A stretch of 64,000 bases of DNA from Aureibaculum algae (GTDB lineage Bacteria > Bacteroidota > Bacteroidia > Flavobacteriales > Flavobacteriaceae). Shown here in pieces: positions 42,538-51,029 of this stretch (position 1 is its first letter; each line of letters begins with the position of its first letter). The notes beneath the pieces were generated by a model. That model was not told the origin of the DNA and searched no databases. It saw only the letters and a list, made by a program, of their open reading frames with translations. Made by a program: the position numbers and the translations under genes. The stretch is from the NCBI RefSeq assembly GCF_006065315.1, contig NZ_CP040749.1, positions 3,238,501 to 3,302,500 on the forward strand, in the 5' to 3' direction.

Positions 42538-43749
42538 ATGGAATTAAAAAAAACACTGAGGTGGTTTGGAGATAAAGACCCAATTAGTTTAGCACAAATT
42601 GCTCAGACAGGAGCTAAAGGCATAGTTACCGCATTGCATCATATTCCAAATGGAGAAGTATGGACGGTACAAGAAATTTTAAAGACTAAAAATAAAATTG
42701 AATCCCATGGTCTTACTTGGGATGTCGTTGAGAGTTTACCTGTTCATGAAAATATAAAAAAAGGATTAGCGAGCCGTGATTTACTTATTGAGAATTATAA
42801 AGTTAGTGTAAAGAACTTGGGACTATGCGGTTTAAAAACTATTTGTTACAATTTTATGCCTGTATTAGATTGGGCAAGAACAGACTTAAATTATACCTTA
42901 AATAATGGTACAGAAGCCATGTATTTTCAAGTAGATTTATTTACAGCGTTTGATATTTTTATATTAAAAAGGCCAAATGCCTTACAAGATTATACAAAAA
43001 AACAAATAATTGCTGCTGAGGCCATTTATAAAACCTTAAATAAAAAAGAAATACAAGAAATTGCTTATAATATTATTGTAGTTACACAAGCTTTCATTGA
43101 CGGTGCAGTTGGGGAAGATGAAAAAGAACCTATTAAACTATTTTTAAAATTATTGGCAGAATATAATGGCATCGATAAAAATAAGCTAAGAGAAAATTTT
43201 TCTCATTTCTTAAATGAAGTTATACCCACTGCAGAAAAATATGACGTTAATCTAGCCGTTCATCCAGACGACCCTCCTTTTCCTTTATTAGGTTTACCGC
43301 GAATTGTTAGTTCAATTGAAGATTTTAATTGGTTATCTAAAACCTGTCCTTCATTAAATAATGGAATTACTTTTTGTACAGGTTCATTAGGTGCACGTAA
43401 AGACCATAATCTTTCCAAGATATTTGAACAATATGCTGAAAGAATACATTTTTTACACTTACGAAGTACAAAATTATTAGATAATGGCGATTTTTATGAA
43501 ACTGAGCATTTAGATGAAACCGTAAATCTAGCAACTGTGATGAAAGTGATAATTGCAGAACAAATACGAAGAAAAGAAACCGGGAGATTGGATTATAATA
43601 TACCTATTAGGCCAGACCATGGTCACAAAATGTTAGATGATTTTAATAGAAAATCAAATCCGGGTTACCCGTTGATTGGTAGACTAAAAGGACTTGCAGA
43701 ACTCTCTGGACTTGAAGCTGGAATGAGATACTTAATGGTGAAAAAGTAA
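42538..43749 (+). CDS. uxuA: Mannonate dehydratase
   Basis: This 403-residue TIM-barrel enzyme dehydrates D-mannonate to 2-keto-3-deoxygluconate. LRWFGDKDPISLAQIAQTGA, LHHIPNGEVW, NLAVHPDDPPFPLLGLPR and IRPDHGHKMLDD carry the metal ligands and substrate residues of UxuA. It forms a two-gene unit with the SDR gene for the glucuronate branch of uronic acid breakdown. The kinase and aldolase for the next steps are not in view. Confidence 0.95.
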   Translation: MELKKTLRWFGDKDPISLAQIAQTGAKGIVTALHHIPNGEVWTVQEILKTKNKIESHGLTWDVVESLPVHENIKKGLASRDLLIENYKVSVKNLGLCGLKTICYNFMPVLDWARTDLNYTLNNGTEAMYFQVDLFTAFDIFILKRPNALQDYTKKQIIAAEAIYKTLNKKEIQEIAYNIIVVTQAFIDGAVGEDEKEPIKLFLKLLAEYNGIDKNKLRENFSHFLNEVIPTAEKYDVNLAVHPDDPPFPLLGLPRIVSSIEDFNWLSKTCPSLNNGITFCTGSLGARKDHNLSKIFEQYAERIHFLHLRSTKLLDNGDFYETEHLDETVNLATVMKVIIAEQIRRKETGRLDYNIPIRPDHGHKMLDDFNRKSNPGYPLIGRLKGLAELSGLEAGMRYLMVKK

Positions 43750-43802
43750 CGAAGCTACTAAATGTATTGCCTTTAATAAAAGCCTAGGGTTATTTTAGCC
43801 AT

Positions 43803-43874
43803 TTATTTTTTATACTGAGAGGGTGTAACACCAAACTGTTTTTTAAATAATTTCCTTTTATTATTGTAATTTAA
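43803..43874 (-). pseudogene. Remnant of an AraC-family regulator C-terminus
   Basis: On the minus strand about 23 codons read LNYNNKRKLFKKQFGVTPSQ, then YKK and a stop at 43803-43805. FKKQFGVTPSQYKK is the typical end of an AraC DNA-binding domain. An in-frame stop lies directly upstream and no further AraC sequence was found, so only the tail of a lost regulator gene remains next to uxuA. Confidence 0.65.
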
Positions 43875-43998
43875 TTAAAGTGACTTAATGTTTCCTTTTC
43901 AAATTACTCTAAAAGTAATCGTTAAAAAAGATTAAAAACATATTTGTAAGGGAAAAATATTTTAACTTCGTTAAATATCACCTATAAGGTTCTCACAA

Positions 43999-45252
43999 AT
44001 GCAAAAAAAGCTTATTTCACTTCTTATCATCTTATTGCTTAACCAATATATAGTAGCTGCACAACACACGGAAAAACAAGAAGTACTCATTGCAAAAATC
44101 AATACTATTTTAGAAAACGAAATAAACCAATCTAACATTCCTGGTGCGGTGGTTTTAGTAAAACAAGGTGACGTAACACTTTACAAAAATGCTTTTGGGT
44201 ATGCTTCTTTAAATAATTTTGATAATAAACGTTTACAGAACCCCGAAAAAACGACCGTAAATCATCTCTATGATATTGCTTCACTAACCAAAGTAATTGG
44301 AACAACAACATCCATAATGTTATTGGTTGATCAAGGACTTATAAATGTTGAAGATCCTGTTTGCGATTATATTAAAGCATTTAATACACCTGATAAAAAT
44401 AAAATTACCATCAGGCATTTACTTACGCATACGGCTGGTTTAATTGAATGGTTTCCATTCTATTATTATTCTAACAAAAGAAAAGACACCTATAAAATTA
44501 TTGATAAACTCCCCTTAAAATATGCGATTGGCAGTGGCAGACACTATAGCGATTTAGGCTTTATACTCTTAGGTGAGATAATTGAAAAAGTATCAAACCT
44601 TCCATTAGATCAATTTATGGAACAACATATTTTTAAGCCATTACGAATGGAGCATACACTGTTCAATCCACTTAAAAACGAAACTTACAATAAGATTACA
44701 GCTACATCGCACGGAAATCCATTTGAAAATAGAATGGTTACTGATGCTTCTCTTGGTTTTAAAATAGATAGTCTTAATCCAAACCAATGGAATGGGTGGC
44801 GACAATACACGCTAAAAGGTGAAGTTAATGATGGAAATGCATGGTATGCCAATGAAGGAGTTTCTGGACATGCAGGAATATTCTCTACAGTTGACGATTT
44901 ACAAAAAGTAATTGATGTTTTAAAAAATAAAGGGAAATTAAATGATAGACAATTTATTTCTGAAAACACGCTAGACCTGTTTTTAACTCAAGATGAATTC
45001 AAAAATGGATTAGGTTGGGTAATGAACAATAGTAGTGCCTATTTAAAAAATGCCCCCAAGGGAAGTTTTGGACATACAGGCTTTACAGGAACTAGTATTG
45101 CGGTAATCCCGAAATATGACATCTCTGTTATCTTATTAATTAATCGTCAAAATTTGGGACTTTTAGCATCAAAATCTTATTATAATTTAAACCCCATTAG
45201 AGAAAAAATAGTTACTTCTGTTCTGGATTATTGTGACAATAAAAAAAACTAA
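43999..45252 (+). CDS. Exported serine hydrolase (beta-lactamase/DD-peptidase fold)
   Basis: This 417-residue protein has a signal peptide (KLISLLIILLLNQYIVAAQ). The catalytic Ser-x2-Lys is in DIASLTKVIG near residue 98, the Tyr motif in RHYSDLGF, and the third motif HTG in SFGHTGFTG. This is the class C beta-lactamase-like fold, which includes esterases and peptidases; a role in antibiotic resistance cannot be assumed. It stands alone behind an AT-rich gap. Confidence 0.85.
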   Translation: MQKKLISLLIILLLNQYIVAAQHTEKQEVLIAKINTILENEINQSNIPGAVVLVKQGDVTLYKNAFGYASLNNFDNKRLQNPEKTTVNHLYDIASLTKVIGTTTSIMLLVDQGLINVEDPVCDYIKAFNTPDKNKITIRHLLTHTAGLIEWFPFYYYSNKRKDTYKIIDKLPLKYAIGSGRHYSDLGFILLGEIIEKVSNLPLDQFMEQHIFKPLRMEHTLFNPLKNETYNKITATSHGNPFENRMVTDASLGFKIDSLNPNQWNGWRQYTLKGEVNDGNAWYANEGVSGHAGIFSTVDDLQKVIDVLKNKGKLNDRQFISENTLDLFLTQDEFKNGLGWVMNNSSAYLKNAPKGSFGHTGFTGTSIAVIPKYDISVILLINRQNLGLLASKSYYNLNPIREKIVTSVLDYCDNKKN

Positions 45253-45513
45253 AATCTAGGAAAGCCCCTATATTTATATGTGATAAATACAATTTATAAT
45301 TTTCTATGAAAAATTAATAATCTATCATTTTCTATCACCTAAAAAAAAGACAACTATTAAGTATCTATTTCTGAAATGAACAATAGTGAAATAGGTTACA
45401 GAAAGATTATAAAGATTAAAACGCTGTTTAACTAGTTGTAATTTACTAAATTAGTGCTTTGAAATTATTACGCTAAATAAACACAAAAGATTAGACCATT
45501 TTAAACACTAATT

Positions 45514-46356
45514 ATGAAATCAAAATTTACTTTATTTATTTTTGCAACCATACTTTTATCCATTACAATAGCAAGTGCACAAGAAATTCCTATTGAACAT
45601 CTCAATATGAATTTACAACCAAATCAACAAGAATATTCCAAAGGAATTCTCAAAAATGAAATTCCAGGAATAAAAGTAAATCATATTGCTTTAACAGGAA
45701 AATTTGTAAGTGAAGATCAACTCAAAGAAGGGTTTAAATATATTTATCTTTTTGTAAAAGGAAATGGTACTGTAGTTGCAAATAAAGAAAGTTATGACAT
45801 AGTACCTGAAACAATATTTCTACCAAATTCTATTCAAAAAATTTCAATTAATGTGGCTAAAAATGATACGTTACATTTTCTTAAAATCTCAAGTGAGTTA
45901 ACGGAACAAGACAAGCTAGATTTAAAAGAATTTCCAGAAGAAAATACACAGAATGTGTATTACACTAAATTTGAAGATACGGAACCCTATACGGAACCTA
46001 TCAAAAGCCCTAATACGATAAGTCGTACCATATTACCTAATAAGTATATACCTCGTATTGCAATGGGTACTGTTCAAGCTCCAGGGCCTGACCATGTTGG
46101 TGCTCATGAACACGGAATGTTAGAACAATTATTTTTAGGTTTAACTGATAACAACGTTGTTGTGCATGCAGATGAAGCTCAGGTCGATTTTCCTGAATAT
46201 TCAGTGTTGCACATACCATTAGGTTCTAGTCATTCTGTAGATGTAACTGACGGAGATGAAATGTACTATGTATGGATGGACTTTTTTAGAGATAAAAAAG
46301 GGGAAGAATGGTTAAAAACACATAATACTGGTAAGAAAGAAAAAAAGGACTATTAA
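45514..46356 (+). CDS. Exported bicupin protein
   Basis: This 280-residue protein has a signal peptide (FTLFIFATILLSITIASAQ) and two cupin halves. The second half keeps the metal-binding pattern: HVGAHEHGMLEQLF supplies the His and Glu ligands and PLGSSHSV the late His. The first half (YLFVKGNGTVVANKES) lacks most ligands. The role is unknown; a link to uronate or glycan breakdown is suggested only by its location. Confidence 0.7.
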   Translation: MKSKFTLFIFATILLSITIASAQEIPIEHLNMNLQPNQQEYSKGILKNEIPGIKVNHIALTGKFVSEDQLKEGFKYIYLFVKGNGTVVANKESYDIVPETIFLPNSIQKISINVAKNDTLHFLKISSELTEQDKLDLKEFPEENTQNVYYTKFEDTEPYTEPIKSPNTISRTILPNKYIPRIAMGTVQAPGPDHVGAHEHGMLEQLFLGLTDNNVVVHADEAQVDFPEYSVLHIPLGSSHSVDVTDGDEMYYVWMDFFRDKKGEEWLKTHNTGKKEKKDY

Positions 46357-46603
46357 CATCTATTGAATCAATATGAAATTGTCTCATTAAATATTTATGC
46401 TGTTTACCTAGATTAAATTGAATAGGGTCTTTACTTGGTGTAAATTGAAAGGATTTTATACTTTTCTATCCCTAGTTAAGATCTCGATTGTGAAATCAAT
46501 CTAAGATAATAACTGTTAGAATAAAATTCTAAAACCTAAGGTTTAAAGGCAAGATACATTGTTATTTCCCAAATTATTATAGTTAGGTTTCAAATTGATT
46601 CTA

Positions 46604-48130
46604 ATGAAAAAATCAGAATTCACTTCCTTAAGAGTTCTTAAAATAACAAATACCTCTGGAAAAAATACAGAGGTTAAAATCTTTATTTTTAACACATTAT
46701 TATTATTCCTATTCCTAAGCTCACCTTCCTTAATGGCTCAAAATACCTGGGCTAAAATTTTACCCGGTATTGGTTCATTTTCATCCCCCAGAATTGCTGA
46801 TTTGAATAATGATAAAGTCGGTGACATTATTCTTGGTGCTGGCCGGAAAGAATTTCAAGCTTGTGATTCTGCTGTCGTTGCCTTAAACGGCAAAACGGGT
46901 GAACTGCTCTGGAAGGTTCATGCAAAAGATCAAATTTTTGGTTCTGCCGCTCTTCAAGATATTACTGAAGATGGAATTTTAGATGTACTAATAAATGGAC
47001 GTTCAGCGGAACTTATTGCCATTAATGGGCAAACAGGAAAAGTATTGTGGCGATTTATAAAACCTAAAGGTGAAGAAAAAGAATGGTTCAATTTTTATAA
47101 CCCGCAGTTTATCACAGATCAAAATAATGACGGTCAAAAAGATATTTTAATTTCCAACGGAGGAGACGTATTAGCTGAACCTAACGACCCAAACAGACCC
47201 ACTGGACATTTGGTTATTATCAATAGCAAAACGGGAAACGTAATCAGTAAGGCTCCTATGCCTGATGGTGGTGAAATATATATGTCGGTTTCCGTGCTTC
47301 CGCATGAATCTGAAACCTTTAAAAGTGTAATTTTTGGTACAGGAGGTGAAACAATAGGTGGAAACCTTTATGTGACTTCAATATCGGAAATCAAATCTGG
47401 TGACCTATCTAAATCGATTAAACTAGCTACAAGCGAAAAGAAAGGTTTTGTTGGTCCAGGTGCTTGGGCCGATATTAATGAAGACGGCCATCATGACATT
47501 ATTGCGAATTCAGTAGATGGTCGGTTGATGGCATTCGATGGCATTACCCATAAATCTATTTGGACGGTTACCGTACCAGATACGGAAGCTTATGGATCTG
47601 TCGCAATAGGATTATTTAATGATGATAACATCCCTGACGTTTTTGTTTCTTATGCTCAAGGCGTATGGCCAGACCTTGGATGGTCAAAGCAGATCATGGT
47701 AAATGGTAAAAACGGTACTATAGCGTTTGAAGATACATTAGGCTTTTACCAAATGAGTTCTCCAGTAGCAGTAGATCTAAATAATGACGGCAAAGATGAA
47801 GCTTTATTACCTATGAATTATCAAGTGAAAAATGAATTTCAAATGAAATTTTTTCACAATAACATTATAGCTATCGAATTCACTGAAAAAGTTGCAGCCG
47901 AACTAGATCTGCAATACGAAGGCAATAATTTATCATCAACACCTTGGATAGGTGATTTAGACGGAAACGGGTTTCTAGATATCGTCTACCTGCATGGTAC
48001 AAATGTGAAAAAGACGTATACATTCGATGGTCTGAGAATAAACAGGATCGATACTAAATTTCCTATTACAAAAAAGATCCGATGGGGATCATATATGGGC
48101 AGTGATTATAACGGTGTGTTTACAAAATAG
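46604..48130 (+). CDS. Exported FG-GAP/VCBS-repeat beta-propeller protein
   Basis: This 508-residue protein starts at ATG 46604; an upstream TTG adds only three residues. A long N-region precedes a hydrophobic signal ending SSPSLMAQ near residue 45. At least six repeats with Asp-rich calcium-binding-like loops follow (DLNNDKVGDIILG, DITEDGILDVLI, DQNNDGQKDILIS, DINEDGHHDII, DLNNDGKDEALL, DLDGNGFLDIVY). This predicts a secreted beta-propeller used for binding rather than catalysis. Its terminator is shared with the convergent gene. Confidence 0.75.
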   Translation: MKKSEFTSLRVLKITNTSGKNTEVKIFIFNTLLLFLFLSSPSLMAQNTWAKILPGIGSFSSPRIADLNNDKVGDIILGAGRKEFQACDSAVVALNGKTGELLWKVHAKDQIFGSAALQDITEDGILDVLINGRSAELIAINGQTGKVLWRFIKPKGEEKEWFNFYNPQFITDQNNDGQKDILISNGGDVLAEPNDPNRPTGHLVIINSKTGNVISKAPMPDGGEIYMSVSVLPHESETFKSVIFGTGGETIGGNLYVTSISEIKSGDLSKSIKLATSEKKGFVGPGAWADINEDGHHDIIANSVDGRLMAFDGITHKSIWTVTVPDTEAYGSVAIGLFNDDNIPDVFVSYAQGVWPDLGWSKQIMVNGKNGTIAFEDTLGFYQMSSPVAVDLNNDGKDEALLPMNYQVKNEFQMKFFHNNIIAIEFTEKVAAELDLQYEGNNLSSTPWIGDLDGNGFLDIVYLHGTNVKKTYTFDGLRINRIDTKFPITKKIRWGSYMGSDYNGVFTK

Positions 48131-48264
48131 ATGTCCCCTAAACACTATCCACCTCCAAATTAAAACATATCAATGTAAAATCTGCAATATTCTGGTTAGA
48201 GAATAGAAACAGTAGTGCCTTCTTCAATTAATGGATGCATAATTTGAAATAAAACAATAACTAA

Positions 48265-48294
48265 AAACCTCTTTCATTTTATTGAAAGAGGTTT
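48265..48294. terminator. Bidirectional terminator
   Basis: A perfect 12-base stem, AAACCTCTTTCA/TGAAAGAGGTTT, has a six-base loop and sits between two convergent genes ending at 48130 and 48329. A- and T-rich flanks let it work both ways. Confidence 0.8.
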
Positions 48295-48328
48295 ATTATA
48301 CATGTAAAATTATTGTTTTTTATCTAAA

Positions 48329-49399
48329 TTATTGAGCGATATACGCTTTATCTGAGAAAAAGATATCAATAGGTGAATTACCCACTTCTTTTATTGTTTT
48401 AAATAAAGAGTTGTCTTCATTATAAATGGATAACACACTTTTTTCAGTATCAAAATAGTCTTCAAGCCCCAATACATATACTTTTTTGGTAAGTGGATGC
48501 TCTTTAACCAAAGTTGTTAACATGACACCATCAAACAAAGGCGTGCAAAATTCTTCAAGTGTTTTTGTACTCGTATTAAATCTATAGATTTTACCTGAAT
48601 TTGATTCTGACCAATAGGCGTAATAACTATTTTTACTCATTATTAAGATGCTATTTTTATATAAGTTAACGCTTTCATCTTCAACCGTTACTGTTTCAGC
48701 TATTGAATAATCAGCATTTAATTTAACAAATGAAGCTTTTTCTGTTCGTTTTTCAGTGGCAATCCAAATAACATCATCTGCATCTCTTACGATACCTGAA
48801 ATAGTTTCACTAAACTCATGAAGCACCGATATTTCTTTAGAAAGAATATCCATTGCTTTAAGCTCATTACCATCTGCAATTAAAACATTGTTATTATCTA
48901 ATAATAAAGCGGAGTTACTTGGCAACATGTCTTCAGAAATATCATCAATGGCTTCACTTATACCTGTATTCATATCTACATGAGCTAAAAGGTATTTTTT
49001 ACGCCTTCCACTACCTGAAGATCCTACAACCAATCCATTATCTTCTGAATACATTAAAAGATTACTTGGGTTATCCATTTCAGAAGTAGCAACAACTCGG
49101 TCTTCTTGTAATGTTTCGTCATTAAGTTGTGTTATAAAATTGGGTCCACTTTGATTAACCAGATAGAGCTTATCATTAAAATTATGCATAGACAAAGCAT
49201 CTCCATTTAATGATGTATACACATCAGGTGTATAAACATATGCAGTATCCAAATGTTCAAGAGAAGTTTTACCTGTTTCAAATGTTAATATGTATGTATT
49301 ATCATACGTTGGAATAACCAATGGGTCATCAGAATCTTCTGTACACGAAAACATAGTTAAAGCAAATAGAATTGCTGTGAAAATTGATAGTTTTTTCAT
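48329..49399 (-). CDS. Lipoprotein under B12 riboswitch control, BtuG-like candidate
   Basis: This 356-residue lipoprotein has the lipobox FALTMFSCTED (Cys about residue 19). The mature part is built of repeated short beta blades (LYLVNQSGPNFITQLN, NVLIADGNELKAMDILS, VIWIATEKRTEKASFVKLN, KVYVLGLEDYFD), consistent with a seven-bladed propeller of the YncE/DUF5074 type. A cobalamin riboswitch lies directly upstream on the same strand. In Bacteroides, BtuG is a surface propeller lipoprotein that binds B12 for BtuB. The combination makes this a BtuG-like candidate, although no btuB is visible here. Confidence 0.7.
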   Translation of the reverse strand: MKKLSIFTAILFALTMFSCTEDSDDPLVIPTYDNTYILTFETGKTSLEHLDTAYVYTPDVYTSLNGDALSMHNFNDKLYLVNQSGPNFITQLNDETLQEDRVVATSEMDNPSNLLMYSEDNGLVVGSSGSGRRKKYLLAHVDMNTGISEAIDDISEDMLPSNSALLLDNNNVLIADGNELKAMDILSKEISVLHEFSETISGIVRDADDVIWIATEKRTEKASFVKLNADYSIAETVTVEDESVNLYKNSILIMSKNSYYAYWSESNSGKIYRFNTSTKTLEEFCTPLFDGVMLTTLVKEHPLTKKVYVLGLEDYFDTEKSVLSIYNEDNSLFKTIKEVGNSPIDIFFSDKAYIAQ

Positions 49400-49529
49400 T
49401 ATATATATTTAAAAAGTTACTAAGTCAGACAGCCTTATCGTTAATTATAACTAGTTATAGTATGATTAATAAAAGGTGCTTCAAAATGTATTTTTACTCT
49501 TTATCCGAAAGTAGAAAATACTGAATGTA

Positions 49530-49695
49530 GTTTTGGCAGGTCTCCTGGCTCGCGTCTTGTTAAAACCTTCCCGTGTAAACAGTGGTGTAAGAATATAACA
49601 AGCATCTCTATATTAAGACGAAGCTTACAGTTGCGGGTACAGCTCAGGATTTTTTTAAATAAATCACCTGATTCCCTATTAATTTCGTTTTTATT
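49530..49695 (-). ncRNA. Cobalamin riboswitch
   Basis: Read on the minus strand, the conserved elements occur in order: AATAGGGAATCAGGTG, then GTACCCGCAACTGTAAG, then CACTG and GGGAAGG, and finally the B12 box GCGAGCCAGGAGACCTGCC (49535-49553). This is the full aptamer of the AdoCbl type. About 130 bases separate it from the ATG at 49399. No strong terminator was seen there, so control may be at translation. Confidence 0.95.
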
Positions 49696-49726
49696 ATTAC
49701 TAAAAATAAAAACCAAAACTGAGCAA

Positions 49727-49734
49727 CAAAGATA
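49727..49734 (-). promoter_or_regulatory. Promoter -7 box for the riboswitch transcript
   Basis: On the minus strand this is TATCTTTG, an exact TAnnTTTG match, about 30 bases before the first conserved riboswitch bases. Confidence 0.55.
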
Positions 49735-50156
49735 CTTCGTTTTGTGTTTTTAGACTACTCTATTTTGAAGAAATTTTATTAAAAAAAGGATATTATTTAG
49801 GGCCATTTTTAGGGAACTGTGAATGTGTTAGTTAGTACCTTAATCATAGGAATAATAAAGAGAAAAGTTATATATCAGCTATTGAAGAAAATCATTACTT
49901 ATTACATTATTTTTTAGCAAAACACTAAACTTCTATATTTTCTAGCCAACTAGAATACCTCATAATAACTTCATTTTTTTTCTCATTAAGGTTAGTGAAA
50001 TCCCCTAACCTACTGATTATCTGATACTAATTTTGCACCTCTCCTATATTTGAACTAACTTACATTGCATATCTAATATATTGGAAGACGTATACAGTCA
50101 GTAATTAAACCATATAATAGTAGTATTGAGATCTTCAATATTTAAACCAAATCATT
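49735..50156. other. Divergent intergenic gap
   Basis: This 422-base AT-rich stretch lies between the riboswitch promoter and the methyltransferase gene. I see no gene, repeat or clear promoter box in it. Confidence 0.4.
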
Positions 50157-50939
50157 ATGAAAAAATCTGAAATACAAGGAGAACTTTGGGGTAAATCACC
50201 AACGGGTTGGGCAGAGATTCAAGAGCCACTCCACAAACCATTATGGGAAGCCATGCATAATGCTACCAAAGTGGGAGTAGGCACTAGCCTTTTAGATGCA
50301 GGTTGTGGTTCTGGCTGGTCATGTGTTTTGGCTAAAGAACGAGGAGCGGATGTTCATGGAATAGACGTCGCTGAAGGATTACTTTCTTTTGCAATGCAAC
50401 ATGTTCCTGAAGCAGATTTCAAACTTGCAGATATCGAAAATCTACCCTATGAAGATAATATGTTCGATGTTGTTTTTGCTGCCAATTCACTACAGTACGC
50501 TGAAGATCGGATAGCAGCGTTAAAAGAACTTAAAAGAGTATGTAAACCCAATGGAAGGATTATTGCTGGACTTTTTGGTGAACCTGAAAAAGTAGATTAT
50601 CGGGTTGTCTTTAAAGCTGTGAAAGATACTATGCCTGTACCTCCAAAAGGTGGTGGCCCGTTTGAACCTTCAATGCCTGGAAAACTTGAATCTCTTTTTA
50701 AGGAAGCAGGCCTAACGAATATTGAAACTGGAGAAGTAAACTGTCCCTTTGCATATGAAAATTTTGAATCGTTTTGGTATGGAAACAAATCGGCAGGGCC
50801 ATTTCAAGGAATGTTGCAAACGGTCAGTGAAAGCAAGTTAAAAGAAGCCGTCAAAGAAGCTGTAAATTCTTTCCGTCAGAACGATGGTCGTATTATTATT
50901 CCTCAGAATAGCTTTAAATATGTAATGGCAACGATGTAA
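50157..50939 (+). CDS. Class I SAM-dependent methyltransferase
   Basis: This 260-residue cytoplasmic protein has motif I LLDAGCGSGWSCVLA near residue 44, the acidic strand GIDVAEGLL and motif LPYEDNMFDVVFAANSLQYA. These are typical of the Methyltransf_11/UbiE-like group acting on small molecules. The substrate is unknown. A terminator follows directly. Confidence 0.85.
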   Translation: MKKSEIQGELWGKSPTGWAEIQEPLHKPLWEAMHNATKVGVGTSLLDAGCGSGWSCVLAKERGADVHGIDVAEGLLSFAMQHVPEADFKLADIENLPYEDNMFDVVFAANSLQYAEDRIAALKELKRVCKPNGRIIAGLFGEPEKVDYRVVFKAVKDTMPVPPKGGGPFEPSMPGKLESLFKEAGLTNIETGEVNCPFAYENFESFWYGNKSAGPFQGMLQTVSESKLKEAVKEAVNSFRQNDGRIIIPQNSFKYVMATM

Positions 50940-50952
50940 CTAAAAAACAAAA

Positions 50953-50998
50953 AAAATAGTTTGCGGTCCATTGGTTACAATAAACTGCAAACTATTTT
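50953..50998. terminator. Bidirectional terminator
   Basis: A 12-base stem, AAAATAGTTTGC/GCAAACTATTTT, has a 22-base loop and lies between convergent genes ending at 50939 and 51030. Confidence 0.65.
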
Positions 50999-51029
50999 AA
51001 TTTCTAACTATTCATTTTTCAATAAAAGT

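Noticed and set aside
43999..45252. Antibiotic-resistance beta-lactamase
   Set aside because: The SxxK, YxD and HTG motifs are shared by esterases and peptidases of the same fold; nothing here shows lactam hydrolysis.
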